64,000 bases of DNA from Paenibacillus sp. (GTDB taxonomy: Bacteria; Bacillota; Bacilli; Paenibacillales; NBRC-103111): assembly GCA_031180825.1 (NCBI GenBank), contig JAPSLM010000003.1, positions 124,001-188,000 on the forward strand, given 5' to 3'. The notes beneath the pieces are model-generated. The model was not told the DNA's origin. It searched no databases and worked only from the letters and a program-made list of their open reading frames with translations. Position 1 is the first letter of the stretch. Each line of letters begins with the position of its first letter. Made by a program: the position numbers and the translations under genes. Shown here one piece after another: positions 43,049-51,538 of this stretch.

Positions 43049-43543
43049 TCAGACAATAAAGTTCTGATTCTCGATATTGTTCGTGACGGTCGTAGCCCCG
43101 CTTCCTTCCGTCATCGTACCGGCACCGGGTTTGACCCCGTTCTTGATCATCGTTTGAATGCGATCGACGACATGCGGCGCCGAATCGATCAAGCGCTCCA
43201 GCAGGTGGGTCTGGTTATCGAGCGGCACGACCTTGACGCCAAGCTTGCCTACGACGAGAAAAGCGATCGGCGTAATGGACACGCCGCCGCCGCTGCCGCC
43301 GCCGAACGGCAAGGCCACGTTGGCATTATGCGCATCGTTACGGGTGATGCCGGCGGACGAGGATTCGTCCGTGACAAATTCGCTGCCGCCGGCCGCAAAG
43401 CCGAAGCCTACTTTGCTGATCGGCATAATGACGCTGCCATCCGGAGTTTCGACAGGGTCGCCCACAATCGTATTGACGTCGACCATCTCTTTAATGTTTT
43501 CCATGGCCGTTTTCATGAGTCCTTGAATCGGATGCTCAGACAT
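43049..43543 (-). CDS. ytfJ: GerW-family sporulation protein
   Basis: A 164-residue member of the GerW/YtfJ family, made in the forespore and needed for normal germination with some nutrients in related species. MSEHPIQGLMKTAMENIKEM, then a glycine-rich centre with FGGGSGGGVSITPIAFLVV, and an unusual C-terminus rich in Gly, Thr and Asn (GAGTMTEGSGATTVTNNIENQN). I start at 43543, after AAAGGAGGATCTTTATTC. A sigma-F-like promoter lies about 60 bases upstream. The neighbour is a DUF2953 gene. Confidence 0.88.
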   Translation of the reverse strand: MSEHPIQGLMKTAMENIKEMVDVNTIVGDPVETPDGSVIMPISKVGFGFAAGGSEFVTDESSSAGITRNDAHNANVALPFGGGSGGGVSITPIAFLVVGKLGVKVVPLDNQTHLLERLIDSAPHVVDRIQTMIKNGVKPGAGTMTEGSGATTVTNNIENQNFIV

Positions 43544-43600
43544 GAATAAAGATCCTCCTTTTCGAAAAGGCTTGAACCCTACAATTTTCGATTGCTTCTT

Positions 43601-43630
43601 TAGCATTACCCAAAGCGAAAAACGGTATGC
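43601..43630 (-). promoter_or_regulatory. Sigma-F promoter for gerW
   Basis: Minus strand GCATA, 15 bases, GGTAATGCTA, near the sigma-F consensus (GywTA, ~15, GGnnAnAnTw) with one mismatch at the -10. Bacillus ytfJ is a sigma-F gene. Confidence 0.5.
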
Positions 43631-43695
43631 GGGGAGGTATTCCGTAATGCCGTAAAGCTGCCGCTCCTGCGCCAGGGCAGTTCACGACAGCTTCG

Positions 43696-44373
43696 TCAGG
43701 TGCGCAGAAGCACTTTCTTCCAGGCCCGCAGCCCGCCTTTTACCTTTAAAATCCGGAAGAGCAGCTGGATTCCCGCCGAGACAAGATGCCATAACCGGAT
43801 ATGCAACCGGCACACGCCTTCCGTAATAAATACGTTTTGATTAAACACGGGCATTACCTGAAGCTCCGGCTTCGCTTCAAGCCGAATCATGCGGAAAATA
43901 TATCCGAGAAGCGACGTTTTGAGGCCCCATAAGGTGCCTACGACAACAGCCGTCTCAGCCGCGTCCCCGATGCCTGCCGATGTTTTCCAGTTCAATTCGG
44001 TGCAATGAAAGCGAGTGAGCAGCCGGCGAAACCATTGGTTAAATTTAAAGCAGTTGTGAAGCAATATGCGAAACTTGTCGATCGCCTCTTTAATTTTATC
44101 GAAGTCGATTTTACGTTTAGGATCTCCGTCAACATGGCCCTGCTTGTTCGGATTCGCCTTCTCCGTTGCCAGCTCCAGCCCTTCGAGCCATCCCTGGAAA
44201 CGCAGCAGCGGCACGATGTACCTGTAGCGGATAAGTCCGAATAAGGAGCGGACATCGATTCGAATTTCGTCATTTTGTTCCATATGTACGAAAGACAGGC
44301 AAATGTTGATCTTGCTTTGCGCCAATGCAAAAATCAAGACCGCGACCGCGCCGGCGACCCAAGCCCATATCAT
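43696..44373 (-). CDS. ytfI: DUF2953 membrane-anchored protein (YtfI-like)
   Basis: A 225-residue protein with an N-terminal membrane segment (MIWAWVAGAVAVLIFALAQ) and a soluble C-terminal part. It fits DUF2953, a family that lies next to gerW/ytfJ in Bacillus. GAGGAGGAGCATCGC precedes the start MIWAWVAG. Function unknown; the neighbourhood suggests a sporulation role. Confidence 0.75.
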   Translation of the reverse strand: MIWAWVAGAVAVLIFALAQSKINICLSFVHMEQNDEIRIDVRSLFGLIRYRYIVPLLRFQGWLEGLELATEKANPNKQGHVDGDPKRKIDFDKIKEAIDKFRILLHNCFKFNQWFRRLLTRFHCTELNWKTSAGIGDAAETAVVVGTLWGLKTSLLGYIFRMIRLEAKPELQVMPVFNQNVFITEGVCRLHIRLWHLVSAGIQLLFRILKVKGGLRAWKKVLLRT

Positions 44374-44494
44374 GCGATGCTCCTCCTCTTCGGCCCGGAT
44401 TGCTGCTGGCAGCACAAATACTCCTGAGCCGGAAGCCTCATGCTTCGTTTCCTCAGGAGTTAGTATAGCCCAGCATTGGAAAAACATGCGTCCG

Positions 44495-45109
44495 TTACAT
44501 GCCGTCCGGCTCCGTTACATCGTCGAACGTGATTTGTTTGCCGTCCAGCTTCTCGAAAAGCAGCCTTGTCTCTTCTTCCAAATTGTCGTCATTTTCGAAC
44601 ATCGACGTCTCCGGAAGATCTTCGATCGAACTGAGCGCGAAATAATCGAGAAACGATTTGGTCGTTCCGTACAGAATCGGCCTTCCCGGCGCATCCGCAC
44701 GGTCCACCTCTTGAATCAGATCTTTGGCCACCAGCGTTTGCAGCGCGCGGTCCGACTTCACGCCGCGGATCTCTTCGATCTCCACCCGCGTAATCGGCTG
44801 CTTGTACGCCACGATCGCGAGCGTTTCCAGCGCCGCTTGAGAGAGCGACGTCCGGGCGGGAGAGTAGGCCAGCCGCTCAAGATACGGCGCATGTTCCGGC
44901 ACGGTCGTAAGCTGATAAGTACCCGCGATCTCGACGATTTGAATCCCGCGGCCCTGGCGCTTCAGGTCCTCCTGCAGATCCAGCACCAGATCGGTCACGA
45001 ACTCGGCGCTGAGCTCCAGCACATCGGCGAGCTGTTTGGCGTCCAATCCCTCGTCTCCCGCCACAAACAGCAAGCCTTCAATAACTGATTTCATCTGCCC
45101 AAAATCCAT
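44495..45109 (-). CDS. scpB: Segregation and condensation protein B
   Basis: A winged-helix protein that with ScpA and Smc forms the bacterial condensin complex. It is 204 residues: MDFGQMKSVIEGLLFVAGDEGLD, the conserved RTSLSQAALETLAIVAYKQPITR at about 93-115 and EIRGVKSDRALQTLV, and a long acidic C-terminus. It starts inside the end of scpA (32-base overlap), showing tight coupling. Confidence 0.95.
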   Translation of the reverse strand: MDFGQMKSVIEGLLFVAGDEGLDAKQLADVLELSAEFVTDLVLDLQEDLKRQGRGIQIVEIAGTYQLTTVPEHAPYLERLAYSPARTSLSQAALETLAIVAYKQPITRVEIEEIRGVKSDRALQTLVAKDLIQEVDRADAPGRPILYGTTKSFLDYFALSSIEDLPETSMFENDDNLEEETRLLFEKLDGKQITFDDVTEPDGM

Positions 45110-45863
45110 CCGCCGTTCCTTCCTCTCTTGCCTGAATCACAATATCGTCAAAAAGCTTATGCTGGAAGCAGACGATTCTTTTTACTTTCATCAGCTCCAG
45201 CAGCGCCAAAAACGTAACGACAATCGCGTCCTTCGTCGCATCATCGTCCAGCAGCTTCGAAAACATGACTTTGCCCCCGCACTTCTCGAGCGTATCGACG
45301 ACCTCGTACATGCGATCCTTCACCGAGATTTCGTCCTTCCGGATCTTGGCAATGGCCTGACGGCTCTGCATCCGCCGCATCGCCTTGCGAAACGCGTGAA
45401 CAAGATCGGCCACATGCAGCCCTTTGACCGGGTTTTCCTGCACCGCGGGCACATAGGGGGTCAAATCCTCGGGCTCGCGCGTATAAATAAGGCTGCGCTC
45501 CATCTCTTTGTCGCGCAGAAGTTCCGCAACCGCCTTGTACTTGCGGTACTCGATCAGCTTCGCGACGAGCTCGGCGCGGGGGTCGTACTCCTCGTCCATT
45601 ATGTAATCGTCGAATTCCATATCCACGATAGGCGGCTTCGGCAGAAGCATTTTGCTCTTGATGGAAAGCAGCGTCGCCGCCATAACCAGGAACTCGCTCG
45701 TCACCTCGAGCTCGAGCTCCTGCATCGCGTCCAAATATTCCATATACTGGTCCGTAATTTCTTTGATCGGAATGTCGTAAATGTCGACTTCCGCTTTATC
45801 GATCAAGTGCAGCAGCAAATCAAGGGGGCCTTCAAAGGTTTCCAGCTTTACTGTGACTTTCAC
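45078..45863 (-). CDS. scpA: Segregation and condensation protein A
   Basis: The kleisin that bridges Smc heads. It is 261 residues: FEGPLDLLLHLIDKAEVDIYDIPI at about 9-32, an acidic middle, and a C-terminal winged-helix that contacts the Smc head. It starts at GTG after AACGAGAGGAAA. Order scpA-scpB, then ytfI and gerW, agrees with an ordinary Bacillales layout. Confidence 0.95.
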   Translation of the reverse strand: MKVTVKLETFEGPLDLLLHLIDKAEVDIYDIPIKEITDQYMEYLDAMQELELEVTSEFLVMAATLLSIKSKMLLPKPPIVDMEFDDYIMDEEYDPRAELVAKLIEYRKYKAVAELLRDKEMERSLIYTREPEDLTPYVPAVQENPVKGLHVADLVHAFRKAMRRMQSRQAIAKIRKDEISVKDRMYEVVDTLEKCGGKVMFSKLLDDDATKDAIVVTFLALLELMKVKRIVCFQHKLFDDIVIQAREEGTADGFWADEISY

Positions 45864-45901
45864 TTTCCTCTCGTTCCCCCTTAATCCTCATGCAGCTTTC
45901 G

Positions 45902-46372
45902 TCAGGTTGTCAGCTGTTTCGTCAAATTGGCCATCTCGATGGCGCTGGCAGCCGCTTCCCAGCCTTTGTTGCCGGCCTTGGTTCCCGCGCGCTCCACCGC
46001 CTGCTCGATCGAATCGGTCGTCAGCACGCCGAAAATAACGGGAACGCCGGTTTTGAGCGAAATGGCGGCCACGCCTTTGGCCGTTTCGTTGCAAACGTAG
46101 TCGAAATGCGGAGTGGAGCCGCGAATGACCGCGCCAAGCGTGATAACGGCGTCGTACTTGCCGCTCTCCGCCATTTTCTGGGCGATCAACGGAATTTCGA
46201 AGGCGCCCGGAACCCAGGCGATCTCGACTTCGTCTTCCTGCACGCCGTGCCGTTTCAATGCATCCAGCGCGCCGCCCAGCAGCTTGTTCGTAATAAATTC
46301 GTTAAACCGTCCGACCACGATCCCGTATTTTAATCCTTGCGAGACCAGATGTCCTTCGTATACTTTCGCCAT
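45902..46372 (-). CDS. ribH: 6,7-dimethyl-8-ribityllumazine synthase
   Basis: Penultimate riboflavin enzyme, combining 3,4-dihydroxy-2-butanone 4-phosphate with the ribityl pyrimidine. It is 156 residues with [63 protein letters not shown] (His at the active site) and the final [17 protein letters not shown]. It is the last gene in the rib block, 38 bases after ribBA. Confidence 0.97.
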   Translation of the reverse strand: MAKVYEGHLVSQGLKYGIVVGRFNEFITNKLLGGALDALKRHGVQEDEVEIAWVPGAFEIPLIAQKMAESGKYDAVITLGAVIRGSTPHFDYVCNETAKGVAAISLKTGVPVIFGVLTTDSIEQAVERAGTKAGNKGWEAAASAIEMANLTKQLTT

Positions 46373-46409
46373 GTCCCTTCAACTTCCCTTCATTTGATGA
46401 AATATTTTT

Positions 46410-47624
46410 TTAAATGGTAAAATCGAGCAGATGGCCCAATTTCGCCTGCTTCGTATGCAGGTAGTTCGTATTGTCCTCGTTTTCTTCCATTTGCAGCGGC
46501 ACGCGCTCTACCACTTCAAGCCCGTAGCCTTCCAGACCGCGAATCTTGCGCGGGTTGTTCGTCATGAGCCGGATGCGTCCGATGCCGAGATCCTTCAAAA
46601 TTTGGGCGCCGATCCCGTAATCCCGCAGGTCGGGGGCAAAGCCCAGCTTCAGGTTGGCATCGACGGTATCGAGCCCTTGCTCCTGCAGCTTGTACGCCTT
46701 CAGCTTGTTGATCAAGCCGATGCCGCGGCCTTCCTGACGCATGTAGAGCAGCACGCCGGAGCCCGCCTCTTCAATCTGCTTCAGCGCCGCTGCAAGCTGC
46801 GGCCCGCAATCGCACCGGTGGGAATGGAAGACGTCGCCGGTCAAGCATTCGGAATGGACGCGCACGAGCGTCGGACGGTCGCTGTCGATCTTGCCTTTGA
46901 CCAGCGCGACATGCTCCTTGCGGTCAACGTCGTTCGAGTAGGCGATCGCGGTAAATACGCCGAAGTCCGTCGGCATCCGCACCTCGACCTCGCGCTGCAC
47001 GAGCTTCTCCTTCTGATTTCGGTACCGGATCAGGTCCTGAATCGTGATGATCTTCAGATCGTGCTTGCGGCTGATTTCCATCAGATCCGGGACGCGGGCC
47101 ATTTCGCCGTCTTCCTTGATCACTTCGCAGATCACCGCGGCCGGGTAAGCGCCGCACATGCGCGCCAAATCGACGGCCGCTTCCGTATGCCCGGCGCGGC
47201 GCAGCACGCCGCCTTTTTTGGCCGCGAGCGGAAAAATATGGCCGGGACGCCGGAAACTCTGCGGCTTCGTCTGCGGATCGATCAGCGCCTGCACGGTCCG
47301 GGAACGCTCCGATGCGGAAATGCCTGTTGTCGTTTCCACATGATCGACCGACACCGTGAAGGCCGTGCCGTGGTAATCCGTGTTCCGCGATACCATCTGC
47401 GGCAAATCCAGCTCCTGGGCCCGCTCCTCGGTAATCGGGGCACAGACGAGGCCGCGGCCTTCCCTAATCATGAAGTTGATGACCTCCGGCGTCGCTTTCT
47501 CGGCCAGCGCGATGAAGTCGCCTTCGTTCTCGCGGTCTTCGTCGTCTACTACGATAATGACTTTGCCCAGCATCAGATCGTAAATCGCTTCTTCAATCGG
47601 ATGAAACCGGATCGGTTCGTCCAT
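46410..47624 (-). CDS. ribBA: Bifunctional DHBP synthase / GTP cyclohydrolase II
   Basis: Makes both riboflavin precursors: DHBP synthase (residues 1-200) from ribulose 5-phosphate and GTP cyclohydrolase II (about 201-404) from GTP. The first half has [16 protein letters not shown] and [13 protein letters not shown]; the second has [21 protein letters not shown] (zinc Cys/His) and [14 protein letters not shown]. It is 404 residues from M at 47624 after AAGGAGGAGAGAGGA. It follows ribE in the ribDEAH cluster. Confidence 0.97.
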   Translation of the reverse strand: MDEPIRFHPIEEAIYDLMLGKVIIVVDDEDRENEGDFIALAEKATPEVINFMIREGRGLVCAPITEERAQELDLPQMVSRNTDYHGTAFTVSVDHVETTTGISASERSRTVQALIDPQTKPQSFRRPGHIFPLAAKKGGVLRRAGHTEAAVDLARMCGAYPAAVICEVIKEDGEMARVPDLMEISRKHDLKIITIQDLIRYRNQKEKLVQREVEVRMPTDFGVFTAIAYSNDVDRKEHVALVKGKIDSDRPTLVRVHSECLTGDVFHSHRCDCGPQLAAALKQIEEAGSGVLLYMRQEGRGIGLINKLKAYKLQEQGLDTVDANLKLGFAPDLRDYGIGAQILKDLGIGRIRLMTNNPRKIRGLEGYGLEVVERVPLQMEENEDNTNYLHTKQAKLGHLLDFTI

Positions 47625-47658
47625 TCCTCTCTCCTCCTTGATGTCAATGAGACCCGAA

Positions 47659-48333
47659 TTACAGGAATCCATGCTCCGTTAAAAACGCTGCGCTCAGACC
47701 GCTAGGGGTTGTCCCTTTGGCTGCAGCGGCTCCCTCTCCCGTCCGGAAGGTCAGCAGCCGCTCGATATATTTGCCGAGTACGTCGGCTTCGAGATTGACT
47801 TCATCTCCTTGCTTCTTGTACTGCAGCACCGTTTCCGCCAGCGTGTGCGGGATGATGGATACGGTAAACGACGTGTCTCCCAGCTCGATAACCGTCAGGC
47901 TGATGCCGTCGATCGTGATCGAGCCGTGCGGGATAATATATTTTAAGATACCCGGGTCGCGCGGCTCTACGCGGAAGACGACGGCGTTTTCTTCCGGCGT
48001 CCGCCCCCGGATGATGCCTGTCGAATCGACGTGCCCCTGCACGATGTGGCCGCCGAACCTTCCGGCTGCGCTCATCGCCCGCTCCAGGTTAACCGGAGAC
48101 GCGCTTGTCAACCGGGACAAATTCGTCCGCCGGAACGTTTCCGGCATCACATCCACGGTGAAAGACGCCTCGTCATAAGCGATGACGGTCAGGCAGACGC
48201 CGTTCACCGCAATGCTGTCGCCAAGCTTGACATCGTCCAGGACTCGCTTCGCCCCGATTGTCAGCACCATAGCCTGACCTTGCTTGGTGATGCGGCGCAG
48301 CGTGCCGATTTCCTCGATAATACCGGTGAACAC
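47659..48333 (-). CDS. ribE: Riboflavin synthase alpha chain
   Basis: Final enzyme, dismutating two lumazines to riboflavin. It is 224 residues from GTG ([12 protein letters not shown]) after AAGGAGGGATCGTCC. It holds two lumazine-binding repeats: FTGIIEEIG with [13 protein letters not shown] and [24 protein letters not shown], then [29 protein letters not shown] and [16 protein letters not shown]. It lies between ribD and ribBA. Confidence 0.96.
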   Translation of the reverse strand: MFTGIIEEIGTLRRITKQGQAMVLTIGAKRVLDDVKLGDSIAVNGVCLTVIAYDEASFTVDVMPETFRRTNLSRLTSASPVNLERAMSAAGRFGGHIVQGHVDSTGIIRGRTPEENAVVFRVEPRDPGILKYIIPHGSITIDGISLTVIELGDTSFTVSIIPHTLAETVLQYKKQGDEVNLEADVLGKYIERLLTFRTGEGAAAAKGTTPSGLSAAFLTEHGFL

Positions 48334-48380
48334 GGACGATCCCTCCTTTTCCTCGCTATCTGTCTTCTCAAACAGCTTGT

Positions 48381-49502
48381 CTATTCGTTGGACTCCGCAT
48401 ACTTCGGGTATCCGACCAGGCACAAATCTTCTCCGAACGTTTCGACCTGCATGCCCTCCAGCCGAATCGCCTCGCGCATTTGCCCGAAGCCGGCGAAGTC
48501 GAAGTTGGCCGGCGCCAGTGCGCCTCCGCCGATAATCTTCGGCGCGAAGAAGAGCACGAGCTTGTGGGCGAGCCTGCGCTCCAGCAGGGCGCCGCTCAGC
48601 TTGCCGCCGCCTTCCACGAGCAGCGAGCCGATCTCGCGCTCGCCGAGCCGCGCCATGGCGGCGTTCAGATCGACAGCGGGGCCCGGCCCGCAGTCGATAA
48701 TCTCTACGCCGCGCGCTTCAAGCTCGCGGCGGCGCGCTGCCGGCGCCTGCTCGGTCGTGAGCACGACCGTCGGCGCAATCCCGTCCCGCACGAGCTTCGC
48801 CTCGTGCGGCAGCCGCAGCGTCGAGTCGACGACGACGCGTATGGGGTGCAGACCCGGCACGGACAGCCGGGTCGTCAGGGACGGGTCGTCGGCCAGCACG
48901 GTGCCGATGCCGACCATAATCGCTTGATGGCGATGGCGCAGCGTATGAACGTAGGCTCGGGAAGCCTCGCCGGTAATCCATTTGCTGTCGCCCGTCCTGG
49001 CGGCGATTTTGCCGTCCAGCGTGCTGGCCGATTTGACGGTGACGAACGGTCGCCGGGTGACGATGAACGTATTGAACGCTTCGTTGAGAGCGTTCGCTTC
49101 CCGCTCCAGCACCCCTTCCGTCACTTCGATACCGCTCGCCCGAAGCCGGGCAATCCCGCTGCCGGCCACAAGCGGATTCGGATCGGTTGCCGCAACGACG
49201 ACCCGCTTGACGCCCTCGCGGATCAGCCGGTCGCTGCACGGCGGCGTCTTGCCGAAGTGACTGCACGGCTCCAGGGTCACATAGGCGGTGGCGCCCGCCG
49301 CTTCGCTTCCCGCCATGTTCAGCGCATGAATTTCGGCATGCGCTTCGCCCCGTTTTAAGTGGGCGCCCATGCCGACAATGCGTCCGTCCTTGACGATGAC
49401 GCAGCCGACAACCGGATTAATGCCCGTCTGTCCTGCCGCCGAAGCGGCCAGCTGCAAAGCCAGATTCATGTAATACTCGTCGTTCAGCAACCGCACGGTC
49501 AA
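48381..49502 (-). CDS. ribD: Diaminohydroxyphosphoribosylaminopyrimidine deaminase / reductase
   Basis: Bifunctional enzyme of early riboflavin synthesis. The deaminase domain (about 1-145) has HAEIHALNM and TLEPCSHFGKTPPCSDRLI with the zinc ligands; the reductase domain (about 150-373) has RPFVTVKSASTLDGKIA and LVEGGGKLSGALL. It is 373 residues, translated from TTG with GAAGGAGGCTGCGTCCG upstream. First gene of ribDEAH, controlled by an upstream FMN riboswitch. Confidence 0.95.
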   Translation of the reverse strand: MTVRLLNDEYYMNLALQLAASAAGQTGINPVVGCVIVKDGRIVGMGAHLKRGEAHAEIHALNMAGSEAAGATAYVTLEPCSHFGKTPPCSDRLIREGVKRVVVAATDPNPLVAGSGIARLRASGIEVTEGVLEREANALNEAFNTFIVTRRPFVTVKSASTLDGKIAARTGDSKWITGEASRAYVHTLRHRHQAIMVGIGTVLADDPSLTTRLSVPGLHPIRVVVDSTLRLPHEAKLVRDGIAPTVVLTTEQAPAARRRELEARGVEIIDCGPGPAVDLNAAMARLGEREIGSLLVEGGGKLSGALLERRLAHKLVLFFAPKIIGGGALAPANFDFAGFGQMREAIRLEGMQVETFGEDLCLVGYPKYAESNE

Positions 49503-49548
49503 CGGACGCAGCCTCCTTCTTCTTTAATTTAGTTTGCCGGAAAATGCG

Positions 49549-49586
49549 AAAAAGCCCTCTTTTTGCACAGCAAAAAGGGGCTTGTG
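49549..49586 (-). terminator. Leader terminator of the rib operon
   Basis: AAGCCCCTTTTTGC-TGT-GCAAAAAGAGGGCTTTTTCG on the minus strand, 50 bases ahead of ribD. It is the likely off-state terminator of the FMN riboswitch. Confidence 0.65.
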
Positions 49587-49825
49587 AGAAGTCACCGCGT
49601 TTAGGTTAAACGCAAACGGAATCCTTGCAGCGAATTTGAACGCCTTGCCATGCCGTACCGTTACCACAAAGGTAGCGTCGATGCATATCTAAATAAGCCT
49701 TGCTTCCATGTCCGAAAAGACATGAGCAAGGAAGATAGCACGACGAACAGAGACACCTGTGGCGTTTTAGAGTATGTGAAATAACGCACATACCCACGCG
49801 GACAGTCTATCGCCGATTCCGCTTT

Positions 49826-49976
49826 CCCTTCTCCCATCCAGACTATACTGTCGGTCTCGGAATTGCACCGAGTCCACCGGCAACCAACTGGCCGCACGGG
49901 TCACGGACTGAGCCCGGCCTTAAACATGAGCCGAAACATCACCGCCGGTAGGGAATTTCACCCTGCCCCGAAGGTA
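49826..49976 (-). promoter_or_regulatory. FMN riboswitch (RFN element)
   Basis: On the minus strand the conserved blocks follow one another: CTTCGGGGCAGGGTGAAATT, CCCTACCGGCGGTGATG, CCGGCC...GCCCGTGAC, GGTTGCCGGTGGACTCGGTG, and GACCGACAGTATAGTCTGGA. It should sense FMN and prevent expression of ribDEAH. The terminator lies some 240 bases further, an unusually long distance. Confidence 0.95.
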
Positions 49977-50128
49977 AGCTGTATGAACTTGTGATCTATC
50001 AAAACATACCTAGCGTTGATTGCAATAGTACCACCGTACAGTAAAAATTGCAAGCCGCCCCTTTCGTTGCTTTTGTACGATCCGGTGCCAACTGCCCTTT
50101 TTCGCTTGGTTCTCTAGCATTCGCCGGG

Positions 50129-50156
50129 ACTGGCTGAATCTCTTAAACATAATGTA
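50129..50156 (+). promoter_or_regulatory. Sigma-K promoter for the repeat-protein pair
   Basis: Plus strand AC at 50129, 17 bases, CATAATGTA at 50148-50156, an exact match to the sigma-K consensus (AC, 16-17, CATAnnnTA). The first gene begins 32 bases downstream. Confidence 0.65.
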
Positions 50157-50188
50157 ATAGTGAATCCACTAAGAAGGAGGACGGGGAG

Positions 50189-50362
50189 ATGAATCGGACG
50201 GTTGTCAGAACGTTTAAGCACAAGATAGGCAAAAATCAGTTCGTTGTGATCCAAATTTTCCAAAAGGCGGTCTCGACGGTAAGCAACGGAAATGCGCTGG
50301 CCAGCAATGCAGCAAACGTGAAAATATTCAAGAAAGTCGATTCCAAGAGGCGTAAACATTAG
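50189..50362 (+). CDS. Short basic protein, paralogue of the repeat protein
   Basis: A 57-residue basic protein: MNRTVVRTFKHKIGKNQFVV and a C-terminus ending VDSKRRKH. It contains GNALASNAANVKIFKK (34-49), which aligns with GNAIAINVSNVSIVKK of the next gene (10 of 16 identical) plus a shared GKN at 14-16. It lacks the repeats. AAGAAGGAGGACGGGGAG precedes the ATG. The next gene starts 27 bases on, so they should be cotranscribed from the sigma-K promoter. I know no family for it. Confidence 0.75.
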   Translation: MNRTVVRTFKHKIGKNQFVVIQIFQKAVSTVSNGNALASNAANVKIFKKVDSKRRKH

Positions 50363-50389
50363 TTTGCTCCATGAAAGGAGGTGATTTCT

Positions 50390-50860
50390 ATGTCGTTCCA
50401 AAAAGCTTGGAGACGCGACAGAAGAAGAGGCAAAAACTTTATCGTCGACGTTTGGCAATCGAGCTCTGCGGTTGCAGGCAATGGCGGCAATGCAATAGCA
50501 ATCAACGTTTCCAATGTAAGTATCGTCAAAAAGAAAATCAACAACGTCACAAACAAAACATTCAACATCAGGAAGAAAACGATCAACATTGGAAAGAAGA
50601 TCAACATCGGAAAGAAGATCAATGTGAACAAGAAAATCAATGTGAACAAGAAGACTGTTAACATCGGAAAGAAAATCAACGTGAACAAGAAGATCAACGT
50701 CAACAAGAAAACCGTTAACATTGGAAAGAAAATCAATGTGAACAAGAAAATCAACGTCAATAAGAAAACTGTTAACATCGGAAAGAAAATCAATGTGAAC
50801 AAGAAAACGATCAACGTCAAAAAGAAAGTATTTATTTTTAAGAAAAAAAGATTCTGGTAA
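50390..50860 (+). CDS. Lysine/asparagine-rich tandem-repeat protein
   Basis: A 156-residue protein with no family I recognise. Residues 1-46 include a basic start (MSFQKAWRRDRRRGKN) and the motif GNAIAINVSNVSIVKK. From about 47 on it is built from units of K-K-[IT]-x-x-x, with hydrophobic I/V alternating with N. Three perfect copies of KKINVNKKINVNKKTVNIG occupy 75-131 (50612-50782). By hand count it has 38 Lys and 7 Arg against 2 acidic residues. The end reads KKKVFIFKKKRFW. AGGAGGTGATTTCT precedes the ATG. Alternating polar/hydrophobic repeats suggest a beta-solenoid or fibre-forming coat component, but this is inference. Confidence 0.75.
   Translation: MSFQKAWRRDRRRGKNFIVDVWQSSSAVAGNGGNAIAINVSNVSIVKKKINNVTNKTFNIRKKTINIGKKINIGKKINVNKKINVNKKTVNIGKKINVNKKINVNKKTVNIGKKINVNKKINVNKKTVNIGKKINVNKKTINVKKKVFIFKKKRFW
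50612..50782 (+). repeat. Three tandem 57-bp repeats inside the repeat gene
   Basis: Codes for three perfect 19-residue copies. The DNA copies differ only at third positions (AAC/AAT, AAG/AAA, GTC/GTG, ATC/ATT), so the protein sequence, not the DNA, is what is kept. Confidence 0.9.
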
Positions 50861-50862
50861 TC

Positions 50863-50909
50863 AAAAATACGCCGAATCCCCTCGGGAAACCAAGGGGTCG
50901 GCGTTTTTA
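50863..50909. terminator. Bidirectional terminator between repeat gene and ppiB
   Basis: AAAAATACGCCGAATCCCCT...AGGGGTCGGCGTTTTTAC, between convergent genes. Confidence 0.85.
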
Positions 50910-50931
50910 CTTTTTGAATCGAAAATGAAAA

Positions 50932-51363
50932 TTAAACTTCCACCACTTGAACGGACTCCATTTTGTCGCGGCCCTTGAACGCATCGACATGCTCCATCCC
51001 TTTGACGACTTTCCCGAATACGGTGTGCTGGCCGTCCAAATGAGGCTGCGGCTGGTAGCAGATGTAGAACTGGCTGCCGCCGGTGTTGCGGCCGGCATGC
51101 GCCATCGCGAGCGTGCCGCGCTCATGCTTGTTCGGGTTGATCTCGCAGTTGATCGTATAACCGGGGCCGCCGGTGCCGCTGCCGTGCGGGCAGCCTCCTT
51201 GCGCTACGAAGCCCGGAATGACGCGGTGAAACACAACTCCGTTGTAGAAGCCTTCGTTTGCAAGCTTTTCAAAGTTCGCTACCGTATTCGGCGCGTCCTT
51301 CTCAAATAAGTCAAGCACGATCTCGTTGCCGTCGGTCATTTTAATAATCGCCTGTTTTGCCAT
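50932..51363 (-). CDS. ppiB: Peptidyl-prolyl cis-trans isomerase (cyclophilin)
   Basis: A 143-residue cyclophilin that accelerates proline isomerisation. It has [15 protein letters not shown] (FHRxIPGF, Arg55-type catalytic residue), [31 protein letters not shown] and a final [14 protein letters not shown] short cytosolic type with no signal peptide. It is read convergently with the repeat-protein pair. Confidence 0.95.
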   Translation of the reverse strand: MAKQAIIKMTDGNEIVLDLFEKDAPNTVANFEKLANEGFYNGVVFHRVIPGFVAQGGCPHGSGTGGPGYTINCEINPNKHERGTLAMAHAGRNTGGSQFYICYQPQPHLDGQHTVFGKVVKGMEHVDAFKGRDKMESVQVVEV

Positions 51364-51506
51364 AGGACGTACACTCCTTTAATTGCTTGTTTCTGCCGGA
51401 TACATCCTTCCGCGGTGCTCCGGGACAACCCTTCCTATTTTACTATGAAAAGCGGTTTCGCACAAATCTGCGGCCGCTCGTATCGGCTTGCCTTCCCAAC
51501 AAAAAA

Positions 51507-51532
51507 CGCCGGCCGCCAGGACCGACGTGCTC
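51507..51532 (-). terminator. Probable terminator after lysA
   Basis: Minus strand ACGTCGGTCCTGGCGGCCGGCGT followed by TTTTTTG; imperfect stem. Confidence 0.5.
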
Positions 51533-51538
51533 TCTCGT

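Larger units (their letters stand above)
49503..50188. other. Gene-free 686-bp stretch: rib leader and upstream of the repeat-protein pair
   Basis: On the minus strand it holds an FMN riboswitch (49826-49976) and about 320 bases of leader with three hairpins: 49772-49793, 49698-49731 and a terminator-like hairpin 49549-49586. On the plus strand it holds a sigma-K promoter at 50129-50156. No convincing gene inside, although a cysteine-rich frame is open at 49606-49797. Confidence 0.75.

Noticed and set aside
49606..49797. 63-residue cysteine-rich open frame in the rib leader
   Set aside because: No clear ribosome binding site and overlap with leader hairpins; mentioned as a possibility only in the leader finding.
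50612..50782. CRISPR-like array reading of the 57-bp repeats
   Set aside because: Units are contiguous, in frame, with only silent differences and no spacers; they are coding.
50359..50820. A 153-residue very hydrophobic frame on the minus strand opposite the repeat gene
   Set aside because: It is the antisense of the Lys/Asn repeats, which yields Phe/Leu/Ile; the sense gene has promoter, ribosome binding site and terminator, the antisense has none.
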